A stretch of 5,561 bases of DNA, taken from Lachnospiraceae bacterium (GTDB lineage Bacteria; Bacillota; Clostridia; Lachnospirales; Lachnospiraceae). A program made the position numbers and the translations under genes. The stretch lies in assembly GCA_900770225.1 (NCBI GenBank), contig CAAGJU010000211.1, forward strand, positions 1 through 5,561, given 5' to 3'. The notes under the pieces were generated by a model. It had not been told where the DNA came from and made no database searches. It saw only the letters and a program-made list of their open reading frames with translations. Each line of letters starts with the position of its first letter. Position 1 is the first letter of the stretch. This document shows, in pieces, positions 1 through 4,989 of the stretch.

Positions 1-163
1 CAAACGCATCAAACGGGGATTGTACAGGACCAAAGAAATCACGCTCGTCAATGCTGACATCAACGGAGCGAGCAACATTGCAAAGAAAGGTAAGCAGAAC
101 CTCAGCATTGAGGGACTGTGTAGAGGGCTTTTGGCAAGCCCATTGAGAATAAGGATTGCGTAA
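1..163 (+). CDS. tnpB: TnpB-family RNA-guided nuclease, C-terminal end (5' truncated by window)
   Basis: This is the last 53 residues of a TnpB (IS200/IS605 OrfB), open from the window edge to TAA at 161-163. TnpB is an RNA-guided DNA endonuclease with a split RuvC domain. The visible segment VNADINGASNI matches the third RuvC motif, with the catalytic Asp followed by NGA.NI. About 34 residues follow it, a normal length for the family tail. The stop lies 21 bases before a typical IS605 right-end hairpin, so gene and end belong to one element. The motif differs from that of the complete tnpB in this window (DQKSAQSIL), so the two elements are not recent copies of each other. The start, the zinc finger and RuvC motifs I and II lie outside the window, so activity cannot be judged. 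Confidence 0.85.
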   Translation, partial: KRIKRGLYRTKEITLVNADINGASNIAKKGKQNLSIEGLCRGLLASPLRIRIA

Positions 164-229
164 GCAATCAGACTTCTCAAGAATCCCACGTGCTTTAGCT
201 GTGGGAGTGTCAAGCGGGATTTCGTGCTT
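90..229 (+). ncRNA. Putative omega RNA (reRNA) of the truncated element, with guide
   Basis: In IS605 elements the TnpB guide RNA is made from the 3' end of tnpB through the right end, and the guide is the flanking DNA just past the right cleavage site. On that rule the scaffold ends at base 213 and the guide is about 16 nt starting at 214 (GCGGGATTTCGTGCTT). The 5' boundary given here is a guess; only the right-end hairpin and the element end are directly supported. Confidence 0.45.
185..205 (+). repeat. Right-end (IP-R) hairpin of the truncated IS605 element
   Basis: Arms CCCAC (185-189) and GTGGG (201-205) form a 5-bp stem. A further GC/GC pair inside closes a TTTA loop. This is the subterminal hairpin recognised as single-stranded DNA by the TnpA transposase. 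In RNA form it is also the 3' hairpin of the omega RNA just before the guide. GAAT abuts its 5' foot and TCAA follows 4 bases after its 3' foot. Confidence 0.8.
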
Positions 230-258
230 GAACTATAGATAACATGTGCAGGGGCAAT

Positions 259-280
259 AAAAGAGGCTTCGGCCTCTTTT
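259..280 (-). terminator. Bidirectional rho-independent terminator after the integrase
   Basis: A perfect 9-bp inverted repeat, AAAAGAGGC (259-267) and GCCTCTTTT (272-280), encloses a 4-base loop that reads TTCG on the plus strand and CGAA on the minus strand. The A/T ends give a T-run in both directions. On the minus strand it begins at the integrase stop codon itself (TGA, 282-280), so it ends integrase transcription. On the plus strand it could stop read-through from the tnpB transcript arriving from the left. Confidence 0.8.
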
Positions 281-1353
281 CATTTGCGCCGTTTTCCGTC
301 TCCGAGCAGCGCATCCGAGTATTTCACAACCCGGCGCTGATGCTCTTCCGATTCGCGGATGTAGTGGCGCGATGTCGTCTCTACCGACTTATGGTGCAGC
401 GCGGACGCTACCAGCTTGATATCGCCGGACTGATCGTATAATTGCGTTCCGTATGTTGCGCGCAACTTGTGCGGTGTGATCTTGCCCGCGTTAGCGATCC
501 CGGCGCGCTCCACGTACTCGCGCACAAGCAGCTCCACCGCGCGTACCGTCATGCGCGTGCGGCGCGTAGAGATGAACAGCGCATGTTCGCTTGGCGCAGG
601 CCGAAGAAGAGCGCGCCCGTTATCCATATAATCGCGCAGCGCAGATTCGACTTCCACGCCGAAGAATGCGCGCCCGGCGTTGCCGCCTTTCAGCGTGATC
701 GTAAGATATGCGTTGTGGAAGTCTACGCTAGCGCAATCAAGACCGACGAGTTCTGATACGCGGATACCGGTACCAAGCAGCGTAATGAGAATCGCCGCAT
801 CGCGCTTAGCCGTCTTTTTCCGGCGCTCAATTTGGTTGTGCGTTAAGCCGTCGGTGCTGTAAATCGCGTCAAGCAATCGATCAACATCCTCCGGATCCAG
901 CGCAATGATATCGTGATCCGGAATCTTTGGGATAGACACGTACATGGCGGGATTTGTTTTGATCGCGCCGATGCGGAAATAGAACGACATGAACGAGCGC
1001 AATGCAGACAGGCGCCGCGCAATGGTAGCGCTGTTCGCCAATAGCTGATTACCGCGCTGATCCGTGCGCTCTGAGAATTCCATGGATGATTTGTATTCTT
1101 CAAAATCCTCGAATGTCAGGCGCTCCAGGATAGCCGGCGCGGCCGTGCGCAGATCTATATCCTTAAAGCCCGCGCTCTGTTGAAGCCATACGAAAAAGCG
1201 CTGAACATCCTGCGCATAGCCGAGTCTTGTGCGCGTGGACTTCTTGCGCCTCGAATCGTCAAAATAAAGTTTCGCAAACTGCGGCAGCGTTTTGACGATC
1301 TCCGCAATTCTGCGCTCATTTTCTGCATCGAGCTGTTCGCTGTAATCTGACAT
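280..1353 (-). CDS. Tyrosine recombinase / integrase (XerC/D-like, 357 aa)
   Basis: This is a site-specific tyrosine recombinase that cuts and rejoins DNA through a 3'-phosphotyrosine link. An N-terminal SAM-like core-binding domain spans about residues 20-130 (YAQDVQRFFVWL; later RRLSALRSFMSFY). The catalytic domain spans about 150-345. Active-site residues are visible: R198 (GTGIRVSEL), K222 (TLKGG), H295 and R298 (TPHKLRATYGT), H321 (ALHHKSVETT) and nucleophile Y331 (SRHYIR). All six are present at normal spacing except that Y331 is 10 residues after H321, where XerD has 9. The start is ATG with AGGAG about 9 bases upstream. The family fits integrases of integrative elements and phages as well as Xer proteins. 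The accessory neighbours favour a mobile-element integrase, but no att site is recognised. A terminator overlaps the stop codon, and a long inverted repeat lies just upstream of the gene. Confidence 0.93.
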   Translation of the reverse strand: MSDYSEQLDAENERRIAEIVKTLPQFAKLYFDDSRRKKSTRTRLGYAQDVQRFFVWLQQSAGFKDIDLRTAAPAILERLTFEDFEEYKSSMEFSERTDQRGNQLLANSATIARRLSALRSFMSFYFRIGAIKTNPAMYVSIPKIPDHDIIALDPEDVDRLLDAIYSTDGLTHNQIERRKKTAKRDAAILITLLGTGIRVSELVGLDCASVDFHNAYLTITLKGGNAGRAFFGVEVESALRDYMDNGRALLRPAPSEHALFISTRRTRMTVRAVELLVREYVERAGIANAGKITPHKLRATYGTQLYDQSGDIKLVASALHHKSVETTSRHYIRESEEHQRRVVKYSDALLGDGKRRK

Positions 1354-1385
1354 TGGAAAGTTCTCCTCGCCGAAAAGAATAGCAC

Positions 1386-1423
1386 ATAATTCTTCGCTTA
1401 ATGTGTGTTTTACGAAGAATTAT
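1386..1423. repeat. 11-bp perfect inverted repeat upstream of the integrase
   Basis: Arms ATAATTCTTCG (1386-1396) and CGAAGAATTAT (1413-1423) are perfectly complementary with a 16-base spacer. The repeat lies 33 bases upstream of the integrase start. On the minus strand the upstream arm begins inside TATAAT, a possible -10 element just past the preceding terminator. It could be an operator controlling the integrase, a recombinase binding site, or a 5'-leader hairpin. It does not cover the ribosome binding site. Confidence 0.6.
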
Positions 1424-1424
1424 A

Positions 1425-1452
1425 GAAAAAGCAGACACACGAATGTGCCTGC
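1425..1452 (-). terminator. Rho-independent terminator with UUCG loop
   Basis: On the minus strand, GCAGGCACA and TGTGTCTGC form a 9-bp stem containing one G-U wobble, closed by a UUCG tetraloop and followed by TTTTTC. It lies 11 bases after the stop codon of the interrupted ORF at 1464 and before the integrase. It therefore marks the end of the small-gene operon and separates it from integrase expression. Confidence 0.85.
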
Positions 1453-1463
1453 TGTGTATGAAT

Positions 1464-1650
1464 TCAGTATTTTCCGCAGTCTTTCAGCTTGCGCTTTACG
1501 CCGTTCAGTATCACGTATCCGGTTTCCGGCTCATTATGAACGATATAGCGCTTGCCGTATTCCTGTTCCAGCGCAGTCGTATCATGCGCATGCCCGTATT
1601 CTGTAGTGCAGGTTATGTCATCGCGCTTCGTCAGTGCGCTGCGTATGCCA
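1464..1650 (-). pseudogene. 3' fragment of an ORF cut by the IS605 insertion, unknown function
   Basis: An open frame of 61 residues (GIRSALTKRDDITC ... LKDCGKY) runs from the right end of the IS element to TGA. It has no early start: within it there is no ATG, GTG or TTG until a late GTG, and reading back into the element meets a TAG at once. It is followed by a good terminator, as expected for the end of a real gene. The segment YGKRYIVHNEPETGYVILNG resembles the short beta-rich pattern of its operon neighbours (NGKYIVYDANANQ; TRYRIVDAETGE). I do not recognise a family. When the IS is removed at its predicted boundaries, this frame continues into the left flank and stays open back to a TAA near 3543, with one GTG as a possible start. 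It may therefore be a second small gene overlapping the 3' end of the left one, or the C-terminal half of a single gene with a frameshift. Confidence 0.6.
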
Positions 1651-1800
1651 GTGAGCTACCCAGGGCTAAAGCACCTGGGCTTCCTGCTTCTCAGATGAGC
1701 GTTTGCTCCAGCAGACAATAGCTGCTCGCTGTTGCAGGGACGCCAGTCTCCACAGGACTCTTAGTTCTGCGCTCCACAGAAACTTGTACTTCAATCAGCT
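1635..1800 (-). ncRNA. Putative omega RNA (reRNA) of the complete element, with guide
   Basis: About 144 bases separate the tnpB stop (1795) from the element end (1651) and carry no gene. This is the usual place and size for the TnpB guide-RNA scaffold. Visible pieces are a run of short GC-rich inverted segments, the right-end hairpin, and the TCAC end. The guide should be about 16 nt beyond the element: TGGCATACGCAGCGCA (1650-1635 on the minus strand). Together with the TTAG target, this guide matches the reconstructed uninterrupted site. The 5' end and exact fold are not determined here. Confidence 0.55.
1659..1679 (-). repeat. Right-end (IP-R) hairpin of the complete IS605 element
   Basis: On the minus strand, CCCAGG and CCTGGG form a 6-bp stem with a bulged T and an inner GC/GC pair around a TTTA loop. 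It differs from the left-end hairpin of the same element by a single loop base. GAAG abuts its 5' foot, and TCAC lies 4 bases past its 3' foot. The bulged T is a known recognition feature for TnpA in IS608. Confidence 0.88.
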
Positions 1801-2958
1801 TTGAAGGGCTCTTCGACGTGCGTAGTCCAAAATAGACTGCGCACTTTTTTGATCTCTGGAGATATGATGATACCCGCAATACGGGCAATCGTAGCTTCTT
1901 TTCTTCAGAGGGTGCTTTGTCAGTCTTCCACAGACAGGGCACATCTGTGTGCTTGGAAAGGAACGCTCCACCATGAAAACCTTGGGACTATTCTTCAGTC
2001 TCGCTTTAATAGCTCCCATGGCAGAGTGCTGTACCTGTTTTCCAAACAGCCCAGCGTGCCAGTTATGAATCATTTCATCCTGGATTCCGATAAAGTCATA
2101 ATCATATAAAAGAGTATGGCAAACCTTATTTGCCACATCCTGGCGCTTGTTGGCATTGCGCTCATAAGCACGGCGGATGGCATTAACTCTTTTGTAATGG
2201 TTTTTTGTTTTCTTCTCTCCGTTCCGATGAAAGGCGCGGTTCATCTTTTTTGACAGCCGTTTAATGTTCTTGTCTTCGGGAACCTGAATGTCAAAGGTGT
2301 CCCCGTTTGAAAGAGTCAGATTGTGTTCAATTCCGAAATCAATGCCAATATCTCCTGCGGTGCGGTGATGGTCGTCCGTCTTCGGTACATAGCAGGTGAT
2401 ATGAAAATACAATCCGCTGGGCTTGCGCACCAGCTTTGCATTGGCAAATTCGGCATTGTCGGGGATCTGCTTCATCCCGCGCACATAGATGGGCTTTGTG
2501 ATATTCTGCACCTTAATATAGTTTCCATCAATCCGATAAGTCGTACCAAACTGGCGCAGAGGGATTGAATTGCAATATGGTTTGAACGTCAGCGCCCCAA
2601 CCTTTCTGCCTTTTTCTTTCAGAGAAGCCAGTGTTTTCAGGTTTGCTTTTACTCCATCAAAAATGTCCTGCCGAACCTGAGAACCAAGAATCTGCAGCTC
2701 TCTCGTCTCAAAGTGGTCACCCACTTTAATTTCAACGGCATGAGCATTTCTGCGTGCATTATCGTTTACATCTGCCACACAATAGTTGCGCATCCATTTA
2801 GCTTCACGGAAATACTGATTGATTTGTTCCTTCTGCTTCTGATTCAGTTTATTAGAAACAACCTTGCATTCAAAAACTTTGCAGAGCATAGAAGATCTGC
2901 GCTTCCGTGTTTCTTTCATTGAGTTTTTGATCTGCATGTTTTTCTTCTGATCAGGCAT
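1795..2958 (-). CDS. tnpB: TnpB RNA-guided endonuclease, IS605 OrfB type (387 aa or shorter)
   Basis: TnpB cuts double-stranded DNA beside a transposon-associated motif using an omega RNA made from the element's right end, and helps keep the transposon in place after excision. The N-terminal wedge/REC region is about residues 25-200. RuvC motif I is GIDFG with D207. Motif II is QDE with E295, the QDE variant of the usual IED. The zinc finger has C340, C343, C358 and C361 (CPVCG ... CPYCG). RuvC motif III is SRDQKSAQSIL with D369. The three acidic residues are present, so cleavage activity is plausible. The annotated ATG overlaps tnpA by 8 bases (ATGCCTGA), implying coupled translation. The first 23 residues are extra compared with the usual family start, which aligns near M24 (MLCKVFECKVV), and no strong SD marks any of M1, M8, M14 or M24. 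The true start may therefore be internal. Confidence 0.93.
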   Translation of the reverse strand: MPDQKKNMQIKNSMKETRKRRSSMLCKVFECKVVSNKLNQKQKEQINQYFREAKWMRNYCVADVNDNARRNAHAVEIKVGDHFETRELQILGSQVRQDIFDGVKANLKTLASLKEKGRKVGALTFKPYCNSIPLRQFGTTYRIDGNYIKVQNITKPIYVRGMKQIPDNAEFANAKLVRKPSGLYFHITCYVPKTDDHHRTAGDIGIDFGIEHNLTLSNGDTFDIQVPEDKNIKRLSKKMNRAFHRNGEKKTKNHYKRVNAIRRAYERNANKRQDVANKVCHTLLYDYDFIGIQDEMIHNWHAGLFGKQVQHSAMGAIKARLKNSPKVFMVERSFPSTQMCPVCGRLTKHPLKKRSYDCPYCGYHHISRDQKSAQSILDYARRRALQS

Positions 2959-3382
2959 TCTTTTTCTTCGGCTTTCGTTGTTCGTTTGACTTTTGATCTT
3001 CGATATATTTCTTCACCACGTCGAGAGAAACAGATCCAACCGTTGCGATAAACTTACTTCGCGTCCATAAGGTAGGAATACGTCTTCTGATCTCTGGGTA
3101 CTCGCGGCACAGAATATGTGCTGTCTTTCCCTTGATTCGTCCCACAAGAGTGTTAACTCCTATTGTTGGGTCAACATCCAGAAGGAGATGAACGTGGTCG
3201 GGCATCACTTCCATCTCCAGGACCTTGAAATTCTGTTCTTCCTGCATGGACAATACGATTTCTTTAAAGCGCTCGTCAATCCCATGGATAAGCACCTTTC
3301 TCCTATATTTAGGGCAAAAGATGACATGGTATCTGCAACAGAAAACAGTGGTTTCATTCGACCTGTAATCGCTCTTCTTCAT
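2951..3382 (-). CDS. tnpA: IS200/IS605 transposase TnpA (Y1 HUH family, 143 aa)
   Basis: TnpA is the single-strand DNA transposase that binds the hairpins at both ends, cuts beside them and joins the ends through a 5'-phosphotyrosine intermediate, acting as a dimer. The HUH metal-binding motif is H63-V64-H65 (MPDHVHLLL), and the catalytic tyrosine is Y126 in VKKYIEDQ, with Q130 completing the usual helix motif. The 143-residue length is normal for the family (IS608 TnpA is of similar size, with Tyr127), and the early YHVIFCPKYRR segment is also typical. It starts at ATG 3382, directly after a promoter in the left end and with no visible Shine-Dalgarno, suggesting a leaderless transcript. Its stop overlaps the tnpB start. 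Confidence 0.96.
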   Translation of the reverse strand: MKKSDYRSNETTVFCCRYHVIFCPKYRRKVLIHGIDERFKEIVLSMQEEQNFKVLEMEVMPDHVHLLLDVDPTIGVNTLVGRIKGKTAHILCREYPEIRRRIPTLWTRSKFIATVGSVSLDVVKKYIEDQKSNEQRKPKKKNA

Positions 3383-3390
3383 ACATAGAT

Positions 3391-3419
3391 ATTATACATT
3401 ATATCTTCTGCATTAACAA
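3391..3419 (-). promoter_or_regulatory. tnpA promoter inside the IS left end
   Basis: On the minus strand TTGTTA (3419-3414), a 17-base spacer and TATAAT (3396-3391) match a sigma-70/sigma-A promoter well. Only 8 bases separate the -10 from the tnpA ATG, so transcription would start at or within a few bases of the start codon. A second TATAAT occurs 11 bases further upstream but has no matching -35. Confidence 0.65.
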
Positions 3420-3432
3420 GGGGGCGAGCGGC

Positions 3433-3651
3433 TTATATCCCAGGGCTGAAGCACCTGGGGTTTACGCCGCATTCCTCTAATTCGATGACCTCTTCTCTGA
3501 AGCGCCACATCATAATAGGCCGCTTGGATCTTCTTATCGCGTCGTTAAAGCTCTGCGTTGTGATTGTCGAGACGCCATGTACCTGGTTGGCGTTTGCATC
3601 GTAGACGATGTATTTTCCGTTTTTTTCAATTGTGATTCTTCCACGTGTCAT
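3433..3651 (-). CDS. Small hypothetical protein, 3' end replaced by IS sequence
   Basis: This ORF encodes 72 residues starting MTRGRITIEKNGKYIVYDAN. The start is supported by AAAGGA 8-9 bases before the ATG. Only about the first 58 codons are original. The last 14 or so (ending PRCFSPGI) are read through the target/left-end junction and the IS hairpin. The first 35 residues look like a short beta-hairpin unit (GKYIVYDANANQVHGV), and the later part is basic (AIRRSKRP). I do not recognise a family. It is the third gene of a minus-strand group, 92 bases after the 140-residue gene. Rejoining the flanks at TTAG/TGGC would give it a natural end of six more codons (VAYAAH, stop), a protein of 64 residues. 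The present product is therefore a slightly extended chimera rather than a badly truncated protein, unless the original gene continued by frameshift. Confidence 0.55.
   Translation of the reverse strand: MTRGRITIEKNGKYIVYDANANQVHGVSTITTQSFNDAIRRSKRPIMMWRFREEVIELEECGVNPRCFSPGI
3439..3459 (-). repeat. Left-end (IP-L) hairpin of the complete IS605 element
   Basis: On the minus strand, CCCAGG and CCTGGG pair with a bulged T and an inner GC/GC pair around a TTCA loop. It is the same as the right-end hairpin except for one loop base. AAAC abuts its 5' foot as the left guide. The predicted cleavage after TTAG lies 17 bases before the foot. Confidence 0.88.
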
Positions 3652-3743
3652 ATTCTTTTTCCTTTCTGCTATTCACATACTATTTTCCGGCGGCGGTCTT
3701 ATTCATAATTTTATGCCCCCTTTATTCGTCACCGACATTATGA

Positions 3744-4166
3744 TCATGATTTGCGCCATACCCTAAGCAATTCCGCAGCCGAGAAATCTGGTTCTAAGTG
3801 CCAATCTATCAGCATCTTGTTGACGAATTCGGCGTTGAACTTGTCCTCTGGTTCCCATGAGTGCTTGATTTCGATTTCGAACGCATACTCTTCCATCGCA
3901 TTTACGAAATCGGTGTGCTTGCTCATCCATTTACGGATGCGCTTTTCCTTGGCCTTTTTAGCCGTATCTTTGCGCTTATCCCTATGCTTGTGAGACCACG
4001 CCGCATACGCCTTTTGTGCGGTCTTGTAGCCATATCCCTGCGCATTATCGACGATCTCTCCGGTCTCTGCATCTACAATCCGATAACGCGTTTCTGAATA
4101 TGCAACACCGTATTGTTCTTCAGCACTGTGATGAACCCGATAAGGCTCTGCTCTGTATTCGCTCAT
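3744..4166 (-). CDS. Hypothetical lysine-rich protein (140 aa)
   Basis: A soluble protein of unknown function. Residues 27-58 (TRYRIVDAETGEIVDNAQG, then GYKTAQKAYAAW) form a motif I associate with small proteins of phages and integrative elements in Bacillota, but I cannot name the family. Residues 58-84 are highly basic (HKHRDKRKDTAKKAKEKRIRKW), probably helical and possibly nucleic-acid binding. The C-terminal 55 residues are acidic and helical. The ATG is preceded by GAGG at 4-5 bases and lies 14 bases after the stop of the YdjM-like gene, so the two are likely cotranscribed. There is no signal peptide or membrane segment. Confidence 0.8.
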   Translation of the reverse strand: MSEYRAEPYRVHHSAEEQYGVAYSETRYRIVDAETGEIVDNAQGYGYKTAQKAYAAWSHKHRDKRKDTAKKAKEKRIRKWMSKHTDFVNAMEEYAFEIEIKHSWEPEDKFNAEFVNKMLIDWHLEPDFSAAELLRVWRKS

Positions 4167-4180
4167 ACACCCTCATTTCC

Positions 4181-4831
4181 TTATAAAGCCGCAATCTTCG
4201 CCTCTATCATTGCTACCAGCGCTGTTACCGGCGCGGAAAATGCGATTGCCGCTACCAGCGCAATCATTCCGCTGAACAGCAGAAATTTGTTCATCGCGCC
4301 ATCGGACTTGCACACGAACAGTGCGCATCCTTCGCCAAACGGCCATAGCAGCTGCTCTTTCTGCTTGTTCAGCATGTCCAGCGCGATGTGCGACGCGTAT
4401 CCGATTGAAAACGCGCTCCATATTCCCGGCGCGATCAGATATACGGCCAGCGTGGCCACCGCCATACCGAACAGCGAATGCGTCAGTGTCCGATGCGCGG
4501 ACAGCGCACCAGCGATTAAATACGCGACCAGCAGAATCAATCCGATGATGCGTGACATCGGCCAGCGCCCCTGCTCCATTGCCATCAGCGTCGACAGGAT
4601 CGATAAGCCGTACACGTAATCGAGCACGTAGCTGAGCGCAAACGCCACAGCGCATATGCCGGCAAAGCGCATACAGCCTTTGTACGCATGCGAGTTGTCG
4701 CAGTCGATATCCGGGCATAGCGCGCCAAGCGCACCGCCTACGAACGCGCCTATAAGCGCAGGCCATGTCTCTGGCGCTAATGCCGCAATTGCCAGCGCGC
4801 TTCCGCATACAGCATGAGTCTTTCCTTGCAT
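4181..4831 (-). CDS. YdjM-like membrane-bound putative metal-dependent hydrolase (DUF457, 216 aa)
   Basis: An inner-membrane protein of the YdjM/YfhO-type DUF457 family, thought to be a metal-dependent hydrolase; the substrate is unknown. It carries the family's scattered His/Asp residues: H6 in KTHAVCG, D41 and D43 in PDIDCDNS, R114 and H118 in HRTLTHS, and H148 and D152 in SHIALDMLN, followed by LLWPFG. Hydrophobic stretches near residues 10-38, 55-78, 95-112, 120-145 and 183-205 indicate several membrane helices. I chose the ATG at 4831 because AGGAG lies 10 bases upstream and family members begin MxxKTH; an ATG 22 codons earlier lies in the promoter region and has no support. The family is LexA-linked in E. 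coli and common on mobile elements. It is the first gene of the small operon, and a nested palindrome lies just upstream. Confidence 0.88.
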   Translation of the reverse strand: MQGKTHAVCGSALAIAALAPETWPALIGAFVGGALGALCPDIDCDNSHAYKGCMRFAGICAVAFALSYVLDYVYGLSILSTLMAMEQGRWPMSRIIGLILLVAYLIAGALSAHRTLTHSLFGMAVATLAVYLIAPGIWSAFSIGYASHIALDMLNKQKEQLLWPFGEGCALFVCKSDGAMNKFLLFSGMIALVAAIAFSAPVTALVAMIEAKIAAL

Positions 4832-4854
4832 TTCGCAATTTCTCCTATAAATAG

Positions 4855-4888
4855 AGTATACGAAGCGCAAAACAATATTGCGTTTGCG
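4855..4888 (-). promoter_or_regulatory. Putative promoter with nested palindromic operator for the YdjM-like operon
   Basis: TATACT (4860-4855, minus) is a fair -10 sited so that transcription would begin about 17 bases before the start codon. The -35 region is poor. Covering it is a nested palindrome: outer arms CGCAAA (4866-4871) and TTTGCG (4883-4888) around the 8-base palindrome CAATATTG (4873-4880). This arrangement suggests a regulator binding site, but I do not recognise it as a known box, including LexA. Confidence 0.35.
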
Positions 4889-4898
4889 TAGGCGCAAA

Positions 4899-4932
4899 TA
4901 AAAAAGGTTCTCTGGAGGGCTTAGAGAACCTT
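4899..4932 (-). terminator. Rho-independent terminator after the YhaM-like gene
   Basis: A perfect 9-bp inverted repeat, AAGGTTCTC (4904-4912) and GAGAACCTT (4924-4932), has an 11-base loop. On the minus strand it ends in a run of six T. It lies about 58 bases after the stop of the YhaM-like gene and separates it from the YdjM-like operon. Confidence 0.85.
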
Positions 4933-4964
4933 GGCGCTTTCATCAACCGAGCCGTACAAGCGCC
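4933..4964. repeat. 7-bp inverted repeat next to the terminator
   Basis: Arms GGCGCTT (4933-4939) and AAGCGCC (4958-4964) with an 18-base spacer directly abut the terminator stem. In the minus-strand transcript this makes a second hairpin just after the stop codon, which could stabilise the 3' end or assist termination. Confidence 0.5.
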
Positions 4965-4989
4965 GTGTGCGGCCCGAATGGATTGTTAT

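Larger units (their letters stand above)
1..213 (+). mobile_element. IS200/IS605-family element, right portion only
   Basis: The tnpB tail is followed by an IS608-like right end: guide tetranucleotide GAAT (181-184), a hairpin with arms CCCAC/GTGGG (185-205), a 4-base gap, then TCAA (210-213). In IS608 the right guide is GAAT and the right cleavage site is TCAA, so I place the element boundary directly after base 213. These elements have no terminal inverted repeats and make no target duplication, so none is expected. The left end and any tnpA lie outside the window. It is oriented opposite to the complete IS605-type element further right. Confidence 0.8.
1651..3476 (-). mobile_element. Complete IS200/IS605-family element (IS608-like, tnpA + tnpB)
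   Basis: The element is about 1826 bp and transposes as single-stranded DNA by a peel-and-paste mechanism. Reading on the minus strand: target TTAG (3480-3477) outside the element, a left end with guide AAAC (3463-3460) and hairpin, tnpA, tnpB, a right end with guide GAAG (1683-1680) and hairpin, and cleavage site TCAC (1654-1651). By IS608 rules, guide position 1 pairs with site position 2, 2 with 1, and 4 with 4. AAAC fits TTAG and GAAG fits TCAC under these rules, so both boundaries follow from independent checks. Both genes are intact, with all expected catalytic residues, so the element may be active. It lies inside small host ORFs with fragments on both sides. Confidence 0.88.

Noticed and set aside
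442..756. Plus-strand ORF inside the integrase region
   Set aside because: It is antisense to the catalytic domain of the integrase, is rich in Arg and Ala, and has no recognisable domain or ribosome binding site.
1386..1423. Inverted repeat as a dif-like or attL/attR crossover site
   Set aside because: The spacer is 16 bases where Xer-type cores have 6-8, and no second copy is seen in the window, so it is kept only as an unassigned inverted repeat.
1691..1942. 83-residue minus-strand ORF overlapping the 3' end of tnpB
   Set aside because: It is a different frame of the tnpB tail and the omega RNA region; no ribosome binding site or family resemblance.
1651..3480. Paired 21-base hairpins at 1659-1679 and 3439-3459 as a CRISPR or generic dispersed repeat
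   Set aside because: They are the two subterminal hairpins of one IS605 element, in the same orientation and flanked by the expected guide and cleavage tetranucleotides.
4113..4619. 168-residue plus-strand ORF opposite the YdjM-like gene
   Set aside because: The minus-strand protein in this interval has clear family motifs and a ribosome binding site; the plus-strand frame has neither and is antisense shadow.
4832..4897. 22-codon N-terminal extension of the YdjM-like protein
   Set aside because: The extension covers the likely promoter and ribosome binding site, and the conserved family start is at the ATG at 4831.
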